A stretch of DNA of 64,000 nt from Rhodococcus coprophilus NBRC 100603 (lineage in GTDB: Bacteria > Actinomycetota > Actinomycetes > Mycobacteriales > Mycobacteriaceae). The position numbers and the translations under genes are program-made. Location: NCBI RefSeq assembly GCF_001895045.1, contig NZ_BDAM01000003.1, forward strand, positions 310,001-374,000, in the 5' to 3' direction. Shown piece by piece: positions 7,702 through 16,448 of this stretch; within the stretch, counting starts at the first letter, position 1, and each line of letters begins with the position of its first letter. The notes beneath the pieces were generated by a model, which was not told the DNA's origin, did not search any database, and was given only the letters and a program-made list of their open reading frames with translations.

Positions 7702-9177
7702 TCAGACCCCGGCGACCTTGCCGAGCGGCAGGCGCAGGCGCGCATCGGTTCCACCGGCCTCGTTGGCCAGGAGTTCGAGTGCGCCGCCGAGTTCGGCGGC
7801 GACCAGCGTCCGCACGATCTGCAGCCCGAGACGATCGGAATCCTCGAGCCTGAACCCCTCGGGCAGTCCCTTCCCCTCGTCCCGGACCACGACGTCGAGC
7901 CAGCGGGCCGACCGCTTCGCCATGACGGTCACCGTGCCGTGGACACCCGGATCGAAGGCATGCTCGACCGCGTTCTGCACGAGTTCGGTCAGCACCATCA
8001 CGAGCGGGGTGGCCCGATCGGCGGGGAACACCCCCAGATTTCCTTCCCGGCGCACCCGGATCTGGTTACCGACTGCCGAGACGTCCACGACGATCGGGAT
8101 CAACTGATCGAAAACCCCGTCGAGGTCGACTTCTTCGTCGACAGACATCGACAGCGCCTCGTGCACCAACGCGATGGAAGTCACGCGGCGGACAGCCTCC
8201 CCCAACGCCTCCCGGGCCTCCACGTTGCCGGTACGGCGGGCCTGGAGTCGAAGCAGCGCCGCGACCGTCTGCAAGTTGTTCTTGACCCGATGGTGGATCT
8301 CGCGGATCGTCGCGTCCTTGCTGAGCAGAGCACGGTCGCGGCGTTTGACCTCGGTGACGTCGCGGATCACCACGGCAGCCCCCTCGATGCGGCCGCCCGG
8401 CGTCAAGACGAGCGCCCGGATGAGCACTGTCGCCCCGCGCGCCTCGACCTCCATCCGTTGCCCCAGCCGTCCGTGCACCGCACCGCGGAGGTACTCGGAG
8501 ACGTCTTCGCTCTCGAAGGGATCGGTGACGAGACCCCGGGTCGTTTCGATGAGGTCCTGCCCGAGAAGATCCGAATTGAATCCCATCCGGTGGTATGCGG
8601 ACAACGCGTTCGGGCTGGCATAGACGACCCTGCCCTCGCGGTCGAGCCGAATGAATCCGTCACCCGCACGAGGGCTCGACTTGGTATCGGACCGCGCTTC
8701 CGGCGTGGGAAACGTTCCCTCGCTGATCATTTGGTAGAGCGCGTCGGCACACTCGAGGTAGGCCGTCTCCAGTGCACTCGCCGATCGCCGGGACACCCGG
8801 GCGGCGTCGCGGCTCAGGACGGCGACGACCTTTCCGTCCCACCGCACCGGCACGGCCTGACGCAGATGTATCGGGTCGCTGGAGCCACGACGAACCGTGA
8901 CGATCTCCCCCGACTTGAAAGCCTTTCGAACATAAGGGTGTTCGTCATCGGAGACGACGGTTCCCACCGCATCTTCCGGGATGACGGTCGAGGCAGTGGT
9001 GGGGCGGCACTGCGCCACGCACACGATCCCGTCGGGCTGGGCGTCCACCCACAGCAACACGTCCGCGAAGGACAGGTCGGCGAGGAGTTGCCACTCCCCG
9101 ACGACACGCTGCAGATGATCGACGGCGGCACCGGGAAGATCGGTATGGGTCGCCAGAAGTGCACTGAGGGTGGACAC
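7702..9177 (-). CDS. pdtaS: Sensor histidine kinase PdtaS
   Basis: A 491-residue soluble kinase without membrane segments: an N-terminal GAF-like region (1-140), a PAS domain (about 170-280, GFIRLDREGRVVYASPNAL), then a HisKA_2 dimerisation domain with REIHHRVKNNLQ near 295 carrying the phospho-histidine, and an HATPase domain (ELVQNAVEHAF, DEGKGLPEGF, LGLQIV). This is the PdtaS architecture (Rv3220c). Its partner PdtaR is an ANTAR RNA-binding regulator encoded elsewhere, and none is in this window. Start GTG at 9177. It follows the biotin/lipoyl carrier gene after 17 bases on the same strand. Confidence 0.92.
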   Translation of the reverse strand: MSTLSALLATHTDLPGAAVDHLQRVVGEWQLLADLSFADVLLWVDAQPDGIVCVAQCRPTTASTVIPEDAVGTVVSDDEHPYVRKAFKSGEIVTVRRGSSDPIHLRQAVPVRWDGKVVAVLSRDAARVSRRSASALETAYLECADALYQMISEGTFPTPEARSDTKSSPRAGDGFIRLDREGRVVYASPNALSAYHRMGFNSDLLGQDLIETTRGLVTDPFESEDVSEYLRGAVHGRLGQRMEVEARGATVLIRALVLTPGGRIEGAAVVIRDVTEVKRRDRALLSKDATIREIHHRVKNNLQTVAALLRLQARRTGNVEAREALGEAVRRVTSIALVHEALSMSVDEEVDLDGVFDQLIPIVVDVSAVGNQIRVRREGNLGVFPADRATPLVMVLTELVQNAVEHAFDPGVHGTVTVMAKRSARWLDVVVRDEGKGLPEGFRLEDSDRLGLQIVRTLVAAELGGALELLANEAGGTDARLRLPLGKVAGV

Positions 9178-9194
9178 GGAGGGCGCCTTCTTAC

Positions 9195-9410
9195 TCAGGA
9201 GATGACCGCGATGAGGTCGCCTTGCTGGATCACGTCGCCCACGTTCACACCGAGCGAGGTCACGGTTCCCGACGACTCCGCGAGCACCGGGATCTCCATT
9301 TTCATCGACTCGAGGATGACCAGGGTGTCGCCTTCCGCGACGACCTGCCCCTCACTCACGACCACCTCGAAGACCGTGGATACCATCTCGGCCCGTACGT
9401 CCTCTGCCAT
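9195..9410 (-). CDS. Biotin/lipoyl attachment protein (TB7.3-like)
   Basis: A 71-residue stand-alone carrier domain. The modified lysine is K37 in ESMKMEIP, the MKM motif typical of biotinylated carrier domains. The fold is two beta hairpins (TVFEVVVSEGQVVAEGDTL and SGTVTSLGVNVGDVIQQGD). Its partner enzyme is unknown; the M. tuberculosis counterpart Rv3221c is reported as biotinylated. BirA at 57645-58490 is a plausible modifying enzyme. ATG at 9410 with GAGGTG upstream. It lies in the sigH-rshA to pdtaS block, with the bL37 gene inserted on the opposite strand. Confidence 0.88.
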   Translation of the reverse strand: MAEDVRAEMVSTVFEVVVSEGQVVAEGDTLVILESMKMEIPVLAESSGTVTSLGVNVGDVIQQGDLIAVIS

Positions 9411-9478
9411 CGAACACCTCATTCCGCGAACCGGACGGTGGACCTGCCGACAGGACCACTCGACCGCACGTGAAACAC

Positions 9479-9484
9479 TGTAAT
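9479..9484 (+). promoter_or_regulatory. -10 box for the bL37 gene
   Basis: TGTAAT, with transcription expected near 9491, leaving a very short leader that includes the ribosome site at 9490-9498. A convincing -35 was not found. Confidence 0.4.
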
Positions 9485-9506
9485 GAAAGAGAAAGGAGAT
9501 CCAACC

Positions 9507-9581
9507 ATGGGTAAGCGAGGCCGCAAGAAGCGCAGCCGCAAGGGGAACGCCGCCAACCACGGCAAGCGTCCCAACGCCTGA
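9507..9581 (+). CDS. 50S ribosomal protein bL37, 24 residues
   Basis: A tiny, extremely basic protein: MGKRGRKKRSRKGNA then ANHGKRPNA. It matches the actinobacterial large-subunit protein bL37 that I recall from mycobacterial ribosome structures (MAKRGRKKRDRKHSK...NHGKRPNA). It would bind 23S rRNA as an extended peptide. A strong ribosome site GAAAGGAG lies nine bases before the ATG and a T-tailed hairpin follows the stop, so it is an independent transcription unit. It lies between the biotin/lipoyl gene and rshA on the opposite strand. It is short enough to be missed by automatic gene calling. Confidence 0.9.
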   Translation: MGKRGRKKRSRKGNAANHGKRPNA

Positions 9582-9597
9582 CGCTCTCGAAGACACG

Positions 9598-9632
9598 GAG
9601 GGACCGGAAAGCGCAATGCTTTCCGGTCCCTC
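9598..9632. terminator. Terminator between bL37 and rshA
   Basis: Perfect 15-base arms GAGGGACCGGAAAGC and complement around a GCAAT loop, followed by TTCGTC on the plus strand. It serves bL37 and possibly rshA, which ends 19 bases further on. Confidence 0.82.
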
Positions 9633-9650
9633 TTCGTCAGCGACGAACGG

Positions 9651-9932
9651 TCAGTTGCGGGCGTCCGGCCCGCGCACCACGACATTGCGCCGGATTTCCA
9701 GTACCAATCTCTCCCGCAGTCCCGCCGGTGCGTGCTCGCCCCCGCACTTGCGGCTCAGAAGGGATTTGATCTTCTCCTCGATGCCATAGGCCTCGAGGCA
9801 CGCCCCGCAGTCGTCGAGGTGTTTCTGGAGCCTCGCTCGCGCATCCCCGTCGCACTCGGAATCCAGCAACAGATACACGTCCGCAATGACCGCAGAGCAG
9901 TCCACCCACTCGTAGTCTGTCGGCTCGCTCAC
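9651..9932 (-). CDS. rshA: Anti-sigma factor RshA (RsrA family)
   Basis: A 93-residue zinc-binding anti-sigma factor. The redox switch motif HxxxCxxC is present as HLDDCGAC with H38, C42 and C45; additional cysteines are C12, C27 and C63. In this family, oxidation forms a disulfide, releases zinc and frees SigH. The ATG overlaps the sigH stop by four bases (ATGA), so translation is coupled and stoichiometry is held close. The same arrangement occurs in mycobacteria (Rv3221A) and Streptomyces (rsrA). Confidence 0.93.
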   Translation of the reverse strand: MSEPTDYEWVDCSAVIADVYLLLDSECDGDARARLQKHLDDCGACLEAYGIEEKIKSLLSRKCGGEHAPAGLRERLVLEIRRNVVVRGPDARN

Positions 9933-10591
9933 TGCGAGACTCCCTTCCTGTTCTCGCTCTTGTTCGTCGGATCACCCGCGCCCGGCGCGTCCACACCGTT
10001 CGCGGCGTCGACAGCACCGCCGCGGTTGAAGCCACGTTCGCGCGCCACGTCGCCGAGAAGGCCGCGGAGTTGCTTGCGCCCCCGGTGCAGGCGCGACATC
10101 ACGGTGCCGATGGGGGTCCCCATGATCTCCGCGATGTCCTTGTAGGGGAAGCCCTCGACGTCGGCGTAGTACACCGCCATGCGGAACTCTTCGGGCAGTT
10201 CCTGCAGTGCCGCCTTGATGTCGTCGTCGGGCAGTGCGTCCAGCGCCTCGACCTCGGCCGACCGCAACCCCGTCGACGAGTGCTCTGCCGTCGCCGCGAG
10301 CTGCCAGTCGGTGATCTCGTCCGTCGGATACTGCGCGGGTTGCCGCTGCCGTTTCCGGTAGGAGTTGATGTAGGTGTTCGTCAGGATGCGGTACAACCAC
10401 GCCTTGATGTTCGTGCCCTCACGGAAGGACGCGAAGGCAGAAAACGCCTTGATGTACGTCTCCTGGACGAGGTCTTCGGCGTCGGCAGGATTGCGTGTCA
10501 TCCGCAACGCCGCACCGTAGAGCTGGTCGAGCAGCGGCAATGCCTCACGCTCGAACCGTTCGGCCAGTTGTTCGACAGACTCCTCGACCAC
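9929..10591 (-). CDS. sigH: ECF sigma factor SigH (SigR family)
   Basis: A 220-residue group 4 sigma factor controlling the thiol-oxidative and heat stress response. Region 2 reads [20 protein letters not shown] and [17 protein letters not shown]; region 4 reads [17 protein letters not shown] and [15 protein letters not shown]. The match to M. tuberculosis SigH is close over its full 216-residue length. Start chosen as GTG 10591 because GAAGGGA lies five bases upstream. The frame stays open a further 47 codons to 10732, and an in-frame GTG at 10714 just after the SigH-type promoter could give an extended form of 261 residues. Negative control is by RshA. Confidence 0.94.
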   Translation of the reverse strand: MVEESVEQLAERFEREALPLLDQLYGAALRMTRNPADAEDLVQETYIKAFSAFASFREGTNIKAWLYRILTNTYINSYRKRQRQPAQYPTDEITDWQLAATAEHSSTGLRSAEVEALDALPDDDIKAALQELPEEFRMAVYYADVEGFPYKDIAEIMGTPIGTVMSRLHRGRKQLRGLLGDVARERGFNRGGAVDAANGVDAPGAGDPTNKSENRKGVSQ

Positions 10592-10727
10592 ACCGATCCC
10601 TTCACCGACGTTCTCCGTGAAGGCTACCGGTCCTGTCGCAGCCGGACGGGGCGGGCAAAGGATTGCCAACGGGGTCTCCGATCTTCGAGCGACAGCGGTC
10701 GCACCGGCGGGCACGTCCGATGGGGTC

Positions 10728-10753
10728 AACACATCACATACCGGACTTGTTCC
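10728..10753 (-). promoter_or_regulatory. SigH-type autoregulatory promoter of sigH
   Basis: On the minus strand GGAACA (10753-10748) is separated by exactly 17 bases from GTT (10730-10728), matching the SigH/SigR consensus GGAAY-N17/18-GTT. It lies upstream of sigH-rshA, so the sigma factor probably drives its own operon. The start point is expected near 10720. Confidence 0.75.
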
Positions 10754-10863
10754 CCGCGGGGCCGTGAAGTGGACTGGTCGGCATCGGTGTCTTCTCGGCC
10801 GGGGCGGATCGGTGACGCCGGCGAGGACCGGATATCGACACTCACTCGTCGGCGTCCCCTGGC

Positions 10864-10869
10864 TACCCT
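10864..10869 (+). promoter_or_regulatory. -10 box for leaderless GNAT gene
   Basis: TACCCT, six bases before the GTG at 10876, no ribosome site. The same hexamer precedes the response regulator gene at 56992 (minus). Confidence 0.55.
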
Positions 10870-10875
10870 TTCGGC

Positions 10876-11412
10876 GTGACCCTCAGCTTCCACCGCGCCG
10901 ATTTCTCCGACCCCCGGCTGGCCGCCTTCCTTCAGGCCCATCTGGACGAGCTCGCCCCGACGGCTCCCCCGGAGAGCCGGCACGCCCTGGATTTGACCGG
11001 GCTCCGACAACCGGGGGTACGGCTGTGGGTCGGCGAGTGGGATGGGGGCATCGCGGCGACAGGCGCCCTCGCCGCACTCGGCCCGGGGCACGAAGAGCTC
11101 AAGTCGATGCGGACGGACCCTCGCCGGAGAGGACACGGGGTGGGCCGGCTGATGCTGCGCCACCTGCTCGGCGACGCCGTCTCGCGAGGTATTCGGCAGA
11201 TCTCGCTCGAGACCGGAAGCACGGAGTTCTTCGCTCCGGCGCGGGCGCTGTACGCCGGTGCGGGCTTCGTCGTCTGTGGACCCTTCGGTGATTACCGGGA
11301 TGATCCACACAGCGTCTACATGACGTCGACTCTGCCGCAGCGTCCGAGTGCGCCTTCTCTGCTCGTGAAGCGGGGTGCTTCCAGTGGGGCTTGCCACGTT
11401 GCCACGGAATGA
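10876..11412 (+). CDS. GNAT family N-acetyltransferase
   Basis: A 178-residue acetyltransferase. The acetyl-CoA loop is [17 protein letters not shown] (RxxGxG), preceded by HEELKS and followed by [19 protein letters not shown], typical of the small-molecule GNATs often annotated as PhnO or YjgM-like. The last 25 residues after MTSTLP fall outside the domain and look disordered. The substrate is unknown. Start GTG at 10876 is probably leaderless. It is divergent from sigH, and 27 bases separate it from the ybaK gene. Confidence 0.83.
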   Translation: MTLSFHRADFSDPRLAAFLQAHLDELAPTAPPESRHALDLTGLRQPGVRLWVGEWDGGIAATGALAALGPGHEELKSMRTDPRRRGHGVGRLMLRHLLGDAVSRGIRQISLETGSTEFFAPARALYAGAGFVVCGPFGDYRDDPHSVYMTSTLPQRPSAPSLLVKRGASSGACHVATE

Positions 11413-11427
11413 GTGACCGGGGTTGCC

Positions 11428-11433
11428 TAAGGT
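11428..11433 (+). promoter_or_regulatory. -10 box for leaderless ybaK
   Basis: TAAGGT, six bases before the ATG at 11440 and without a ribosome site, giving this gene its own promoter despite lying just behind the GNAT gene. Confidence 0.5.
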
Positions 11434-11439
11434 GAGCCC

Positions 11440-11937
11440 ATGGCATCCACGTCGACCCCCGCCACCACGCTTCTCACCCGCGAGAAGGTGCCCCACGTGG
11501 TCCACGAATACCCCCACGACCCTCGGGCCGGTTCGTTCGGATCCGAAGCGGTCGAGGCGCTCGGCGAGCGTCTCGGGGTGGAACCTGCCCAAATCTTCAA
11601 GACCCTGGTGATCGCGCTCCCGTCCGGCAAGCTGGGCGTCGCCGTCGTCCCCGTCCCGGAGACGCTGTCGCTGAAGGCCGCGTCGGCGGCGCTCGGAGGC
11701 GGCAAGGCCACGATGGCCGAGCGCGCCGACGCAGAACGCGCGACCGGCTACGTCCTGGGTGGGATCTCTCCCCTCGGGCAGCGCAAGCGGCTGCCGACGG
11801 TGATCGACGCGTCGGCGGGGCAGTGGGACAAGGTGCTGTGCAGCGCGGGCCGGCGCGGCCTCGAGATCGAACTCGCGCCCGCCGATCTGATCCGCCTGAC
11901 CGGAGCCGTCGTAGCCCCCGTCGTCGCGGGCCGCTGA
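11440..11937 (+). CDS. ybaK: Cys-tRNA(Pro) deacylase YbaK/EbsC
   Basis: A 165-residue editing enzyme that removes cysteine from mischarged tRNA(Pro). The family marker lysine is in AQIFKTLVI (near residue 50); VVPVPETLSLKAASAALGGGKATM and GYVLGGISPLGQRKRLPTVID are the conserved core of the YbaK domain, and full length agrees with the bacterial family. It acts in trans with prolyl-tRNA synthetase. Start ATG 11440 is probably leaderless. It converges with the SRAP gene, 16 bases away. Confidence 0.92.
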   Translation: MASTSTPATTLLTREKVPHVVHEYPHDPRAGSFGSEAVEALGERLGVEPAQIFKTLVIALPSGKLGVAVVPVPETLSLKAASAALGGGKATMAERADAERATGYVLGGISPLGQRKRLPTVIDASAGQWDKVLCSAGRRGLEIELAPADLIRLTGAVVAPVVAGR

Positions 11938-11953
11938 CCGCGCTGCGCGGGCA

Positions 11954-12697
11954 CTACAACAGGACCATCTGATCGCCTGCCCCGTCGTCGGGCACGAGCA
12001 GTTCCGGTCCGTTGTTGCGCACGCTGTTGACCTTCTCGGACACGCGGCGAATCGCGATCTTCGACACCGCGTCCTCGCTCGGCACGATGAGGTCGGGGTG
12101 TCCGAGACTGTCAGGGTCGAGCCACGCCTCCCACCGCTCGGGCGGAAGGATCAGAGGCATCCGGGGATGCACGTTGCTCAGCTGCGCAACAGAATCCGCG
12201 GTCAACACAGTTGTGCTGAGCAGTGGTGGCGCATCGGGGTCGCGCGGATCGCGCCACACGGCCCACAGGCCCGCCATGCAGATCCGTGAACCGTCGGCGG
12301 GCGCCATGAAATACGGCACCTTGCGGGTTTTTCCGTCCGGCGCCGGTTCGACCTGCCATTCGTACCAGCCGTCCATCGGTACGAGACATCGTTTGTAGCG
12401 GAGCGACTGCGCGAACGAGGGCTTAGTCGCGACCGATTCGGACCGGGCATTGATCAGCGGGGCGCTCTTGCCGACTTCCTTCGCGAACGGTGGCACCAGT
12501 CCCCAGCGCATCCGCCGGATCCGGCGGCGTGCCGCCGCGTCGGAATCGTGGTCGTGGCGCGCCACCACGGTGAGCACCCCGGTGGTGGGGGCGACGTTGT
12601 AGTCGGGCCGGAATTCGTCGTCGCCCGTCTCGTCGAGCGCGTCGAGTTCCACCGCAAGAGTCGCCGGATCGGCCGTGGACGCATACCTGCCGCACAT
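11954..12697 (-). CDS. SRAP family DNA-protein crosslink protein (YedK/HMCES)
   Basis: A 247-residue SOS-response-associated peptidase. The start ATG at 12697 is fixed by the invariant MCGRY: after removal of Met, cysteine 2 forms the thiazolidine link with abasic sites in single-stranded DNA. Other family residues are visible: the asparagine of INARSE, the glutamate of DGWYEW and the histidine of [10 protein letters not shown]. It shields abasic sites at replication forks. The gene is divergent from aroA with 97 bases between start codons. It is the Rv3226c counterpart. Confidence 0.93.
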   Translation of the reverse strand: MCGRYASTADPATLAVELDALDETGDDEFRPDYNVAPTTGVLTVVARHDHDSDAAARRRIRRMRWGLVPPFAKEVGKSAPLINARSESVATKPSFAQSLRYKRCLVPMDGWYEWQVEPAPDGKTRKVPYFMAPADGSRICMAGLWAVWRDPRDPDAPPLLSTTVLTADSVAQLSNVHPRMPLILPPERWEAWLDPDSLGHPDLIVPSEDAVSKIAIRRVSEKVNSVRNNGPELLVPDDGAGDQMVLL

Positions 12698-12794
12698 GCC
12701 ACCGAGTGTTCCAGCGCGCACCGACACGGCACACATCGGGCAGGTCGGCGGGTGGGAGTCGATGCCCGGGTGGTCGATGGGCGAAGATGGGTGG

Positions 12795-14063
12795 GTGAGC
12801 CTGTGGAAAGCACCCCGTGCCGTGTCCCCCGTCGACGCGTCCGTGACGCTGCCGGGATCCAAATCCATCACCAACCGCGCGCTCGTACTGGCGGCTCTGG
12901 CGGTCGGACCCTCCACTGTCACCGGAGCCCTGCGCAGCCGCGACACCGATCTGATGATCGGGGCGCTGCGCTCCCTCGGTGCGACGATCACCGATCGTGA
13001 CCGCGGCACCACCCTGGATGTGACACCCGGGCCGTTGCGAGCCGGGTCGGTGGAGTGCGGCCTCGCGGGCACGGTGATGCGCTTCGTCCCGCCGGTCGCA
13101 GCCCTCGCCGAGGGGGACGTCCGCTTCGACGGCGACGAGCAGGCGCGGTCGCGTCCCATGGGCACGGTGCTCGGTGCACTCCGGGCACTCGGCGCGGACA
13201 TCGACGGTGACACGCTGCCCTTCACGGTCCACGGCCACGCCGGAGTGCGCGGCGGGTCCGTCACGATCGATGCGTCCGGCTCGTCGCAGTTCGTGTCGGG
13301 GCTGCTGCTCTCCGCAGCGAGGTTCGACGAGGGCGTCACCGTGCACCACGACGGCAAACCCGTACCGTCCACGCCCCACATCGACATGACGGTCGACATG
13401 CTCCGGGACGCGGGAGTGCACGTCGACACCTCGGAACCGAACACGTGGCGAGTACACCCCGGCCCGATCACCGCGCACGACGTGGTCGTCGAACCGGATC
13501 TCTCGAACGCGACCCCGTTCCTCGCCGCCGCTGCGGTCACCGGGGGCACCGTGTCGGTCCCCCACTGGCCGGAGAAGACCACGCAGGCCGGAGACGCCAT
13601 CCGGGACATCCTCGAACGCATGGGTGCGACGGTGTCGCTGGCGGACGGGACCCTGACGGTAAGCGGTCCGGCCGCGCTGACCGGCATCGACATCGATCTC
13701 CACGACGTCGGTGAACTCGCCCCCACGGTCGCGGCGACGGCCGCCCTGGCATCGACCCCGTCGCGTCTGCGCGGTATCGCTCACCTGCGGGGACACGAGA
13801 CCGACCGGCTCGCTGCGCTGTCCGCCGAGATCGGACGGCTCGGTGGGGTCGTGAGGGAGACAGAAGACGGACTCGAGATCGACCCGGCGCCTCTGCGCGG
13901 CGGGGTGTGGCACTCCTACGCCGACCACCGGATGGCGACCGCCGGCGCGATCCTCGGTCTCGTCGTCGACGGCATCGAGGTGGAGGACATCGGCACGACC
14001 GCCAAGACGCTGCCGGGATTCGAGGATCTGTGGGCGGCGATGTTGACGGGAGCACGCTCCTGA
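12795..14063 (+). CDS. aroA: 3-phosphoshikimate 1-carboxyvinyltransferase (EPSP synthase)
   Basis: A 422-residue enzyme joining shikimate-3-phosphate and PEP in the chorismate pathway. The N-terminal substrate loop is [18 protein letters not shown] with K23 binding phosphate; later motifs are [41 protein letters not shown] and [10 protein letters not shown]. The two-domain inside-out barrel is complete. I start at GTG 12795 (MSLWKAP), because upstream residues are unlike the family; a GAAGAT six bases earlier may be its -10. rsgA overlaps its stop codon, so the two are coupled, as in mycobacteria. Confidence 0.95.
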   Translation: MSLWKAPRAVSPVDASVTLPGSKSITNRALVLAALAVGPSTVTGALRSRDTDLMIGALRSLGATITDRDRGTTLDVTPGPLRAGSVECGLAGTVMRFVPPVAALAEGDVRFDGDEQARSRPMGTVLGALRALGADIDGDTLPFTVHGHAGVRGGSVTIDASGSSQFVSGLLLSAARFDEGVTVHHDGKPVPSTPHIDMTVDMLRDAGVHVDTSEPNTWRVHPGPITAHDVVVEPDLSNATPFLAAAAVTGGTVSVPHWPEKTTQAGDAIRDILERMGATVSLADGTLTVSGPAALTGIDIDLHDVGELAPTVAATAALASTPSRLRGIAHLRGHETDRLAALSAEIGRLGGVVRETEDGLEIDPAPLRGGVWHSYADHRMATAGAILGLVVDGIEVEDIGTTAKTLPGFEDLWAAMLTGARS

Positions 14064-15049
14064 GCCGGCGGCAGTACGACGAGTCCGACGTCCGGGTCCG
14101 TCCGGGAAAGAGTTCGAGGCCGCGTACCAAGGATCGCCCCGCCCACCTCGATGCGGTGGAAGGCATGGTGTATTCGGTCGACCGGGGTCGCTGGGGCGTC
14201 GTGCTCGGCGGCGACCCGCACCGGCCCGTCGTCGCGATGCGGGCACGGGAACTGGGTCGCACTCCGATCGTCGTCGGCGACCGCGTCGGGGTGGTCGGCG
14301 ACCTGTCCGGCCGGCCCGACAGCCTGTCGCGGATCGTCCGGGTCGAGGAGCGCACCACCGTCCTGCGCCGTACCGCCGACGACACGGACCCGTTCGAGCG
14401 GATCGTGGTGGCGAACGCGTCGCAGTTGCTGATCGTCGTCGCTCTCGCCGATCCGCCACCTCGGACCGGTCTCGTCGAGCGTGCGCTGGTCGCCGCCTAC
14501 GCGGGCGGCCTGTCGCCGATGCTCGGCCTGACCAAGAGCGATCTCGCCGATCCCGATGAGTTCGCCTCGCAGTTCGCCGATCTCGACATCCCGGTTCTCG
14601 CCGTCGGCCAGGACAACGACCTCGCCGATCTCACCGAACGCCTCACCGGCCGGGTCACGGCACTGATCGGACACTCCGGCGTCGGTAAATCGACTTTGGT
14701 GAACCGTCTCGTGCCCGATGCCGACCGTGCCACGGGTGTGGTCTCGGGTGTCGGGAAGGGCCGGCACACCTCCACCCAGTCGGTCGCGCTGCCACTGCCG
14801 TCCGGCGGCTGGGTGGTCGACACCCCCGGCATCCGGTCGTTCGGGCTCGCGCACATCCAGCCCGACGACGTCGTCGCCGCCTTCACCGATCTCGCCGCGG
14901 CGGTCGCGGACTGCCCCCGGGGTTGCACGCATCTCGGGCCGCCCGCCGATCCCGAGTGCGGTCTCGACACTCTCGAGGGTAAGTCCCTGCGGCGTGCGAT
15001 GGCCGTGCGCGAACTGCTGGCCTCGCTCGCCACCAACGACTCCTGGTGA
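14060..15049 (+). CDS. rsgA: Ribosome small-subunit GTPase RsgA
   Basis: A 329-residue circularly permuted GTPase that helps mature the 30S subunit. An N-terminal OB fold (residues 35-85) precedes G4 (LTKSDL), G1 ([10 protein letters not shown] near 204) and G3 (DTPGIRSF); a C-terminal zinc knuckle CPRGCTH...C follows near 285-302. The frame gives [17 protein letters not shown], where relatives begin M/V-S-x-R-x-YDESDVR, so translation probably begins at CTG 14060, overlapping the aroA TGA and preceded by GGGAG at 14048-14052. GTG 14030 is the conventional alternative. Expression is coupled to aroA. Confidence 0.93.
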   Translation: MSRRQYDESDVRVRPGKSSRPRTKDRPAHLDAVEGMVYSVDRGRWGVVLGGDPHRPVVAMRARELGRTPIVVGDRVGVVGDLSGRPDSLSRIVRVEERTTVLRRTADDTDPFERIVVANASQLLIVVALADPPPRTGLVERALVAAYAGGLSPMLGLTKSDLADPDEFASQFADLDIPVLAVGQDNDLADLTERLTGRVTALIGHSGVGKSTLVNRLVPDADRATGVVSGVGKGRHTSTQSVALPLPSGGWVVDTPGIRSFGLAHIQPDDVVAAFTDLAAAVADCPRGCTHLGPPADPECGLDTLEGKSLRRAMAVRELLASLATNDSW

Positions 15050-15060
15050 TCGGATGAAAC

Positions 15061-15090
15061 GAACCCCCGGCACCTGGGTGCCGGGGGTTC
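15061..15090. terminator. Terminator between rsgA and desaturase A
   Basis: Thirteen-base perfect arms GAACCCCCGGCAC and complement around CTGG, eleven bases after the rsgA stop and between convergent genes. Confidence 0.8.
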
Positions 15091-15127
15091 GCTCGTCGTT
15101 CGTGCATCCAGCACGCGCCGAAAAGGA

Positions 15128-16363
15128 TCAGCGCATGCCGAGGACCCGCCGAACGAGCCCGCGCTTGCGGGTCGTTTCGATGGTCGTGGCCAAGCCACGT
15201 CGGCGGCCGGTCAGCGGATCGATCTCGGCGGGGCCACCGAAGCCCCGCTCCGAAGCAGTTTCGGGGGCTGCGTCGCGGTCGTCCTTGAGGAACTTGTCGG
15301 GCAGCGAGAGCTTGGCGATGGTGCGCCAGGACTTCCAGTACTGCACGGCCAGCGGACCGGTGGTGTACGGCAGGTCGTACTTGTCGCACAACTGCCGGAC
15401 GCGCACGGCGATCTCCGCGTACCGGTTGGACGGCAGGTCCGGGTAGATGTGGTGCTCGATCTGGTAGCTCAGGTTGCCGGTCATGAAGTCCATGACCTTG
15501 CCGCCCGAGATGTTCGCGGAACCGAGCATCTGACGGAGGTACCACTCGGCGTGCGTCTCGTTCTCGACGTCCTGCTTCGTGAACTTCTCCGCACCGTCCG
15601 GGAAGTGCCCGCAGAAGATGACCGCGTTGGTCCAGATGTTGCGGACGAAGTTCGCCGTCGCGTTCGCCGTGAGCGTCGACTTCCACGACTTGCCGGTCAG
15701 AGCCGGGTACACGACGTAGTCGCGCAGATCCTGTTTGGCGATCTTCGCGAGCACCTCGGCGCCGTTCTTCTTGGTGATCTCACGGTCGTCGCGACCCTGG
15801 ATGACCTTGCCGAGTTCGAGCAACTGGATCGCGATGCCGTACTGGAACAGCGACGCGAGGATCGCGTTGTAGGCCACGTTGCCGAGATTGAACGGCTTCC
15901 ACCGCTGGTCGCGGGTGACACGCAGCAGCCCGTATCCCACATCGTCGTCCATGCCCAGGATGTTCGTGTACTTGTGGTGCAGATGGTTGTGGGTGATCTT
16001 CCAGTGCGCCGACGGATCGACGTTGTCCCACTCCCAGTTGGCGGAGTGGACCTCCGGATCGTTCATCCAGTCCCACTGCCCGTGCATCACGTTGTGCCCG
16101 AGCTCCATGTTCTCGATGATCTTCGACAACGAGAGCATTCCGGTGCCCAGCCACCACAACGCGCGCTTCCTGGAACCGAACAGGACCAAGCGTCCGCCGA
16201 TCTCGAGGCCGCGCTGCAGCCGGATCGTGTTGCGGACGTACCGGGCGTCGCGCTCTCCGCGCGACTCCTCGACATCGCGCCGGATGGCGTCGAGCTCGCG
16301 GCCGATGGCCTCGACGTCCGCCTCCGTAAGGTGCGCGTACTCCTTGATGTCCGATATCGCCAT
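15128..16363 (-). CDS. Acyl-lipid/acyl-CoA desaturase A (DesA3-like)
   Basis: A 411-residue membrane di-iron desaturase, probably a stearoyl-CoA delta-9 type like mycobacterial DesA3 (Rv3229c). The three histidine boxes are HNVMH at 90-94, HNHLHH at 125-130 and QIEHH near 303, with hydrophobic segments between. It takes electrons from the reductase encoded at 17763. ATG at 16363 lies six bases after a TAGGGT -10, so the mRNA is probably leaderless. A perfect 13-base palindrome sits directly upstream of that -10. It is 60-70 percent similar by eye to the adjacent desaturase B, a tandem duplicate. Confidence 0.9.
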   Translation of the reverse strand: MAISDIKEYAHLTEADVEAIGRELDAIRRDVEESRGERDARYVRNTIRLQRGLEIGGRLVLFGSRKRALWWLGTGMLSLSKIIENMELGHNVMHGQWDWMNDPEVHSANWEWDNVDPSAHWKITHNHLHHKYTNILGMDDDVGYGLLRVTRDQRWKPFNLGNVAYNAILASLFQYGIAIQLLELGKVIQGRDDREITKKNGAEVLAKIAKQDLRDYVVYPALTGKSWKSTLTANATANFVRNIWTNAVIFCGHFPDGAEKFTKQDVENETHAEWYLRQMLGSANISGGKVMDFMTGNLSYQIEHHIYPDLPSNRYAEIAVRVRQLCDKYDLPYTTGPLAVQYWKSWRTIAKLSLPDKFLKDDRDAAPETASERGFGGPAEIDPLTGRRRGLATTIETTRKRGLVRRVLGMR

Positions 16364-16369
16364 GCGCCT

Positions 16370-16375
16370 ACCCTA
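16370..16375 (-). promoter_or_regulatory. -10 box of desaturase A
   Basis: TAGGGT on the minus strand, six bases before the ATG at 16363. The adjoining operator-like palindrome would place a bound repressor between -10 and -35. Confidence 0.55.
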
Positions 16376-16403
16376 CCGTAAGTTACGGCTGCGTAGGTTA
16401 GCG
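16376..16403 (-). promoter_or_regulatory. Operator-like palindrome plus GTAGGTTA half-site
   Basis: CCGTAAGTTACGG (16376-16388) is a perfect palindrome around one central base. GCGTAGGTTAGCG (16391-16403) follows. GTAGGTTA and TTACGG recur upstream of the reductase gene at 18928-18960, suggesting one regulator controls both units. Confidence 0.6.
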
Positions 16404-16448
16404 ATTTCGGGCTGTGACAGGAATCACGCGAGGGCGAGGAGCGTCACC

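Noticed and set aside
6144-7754. 536-codon minus-strand frame over the lipid kinase and whiB1
   Set aside because: Antisense shadow of two well-supported genes; no ribosome site and no recognisable domain.
11954-13726. Extended N-terminus of the SRAP protein to 13726
   Set aside because: SRAP function needs Cys2 after the first Met; only the ATG at 12697 gives MCGRY.
13907-14059. Upstream ATG extension of rsgA inside aroA
   Set aside because: The extra 51 residues ([15 protein letters not shown]...) are aroA read in another frame and are unlike RsgA proteins.
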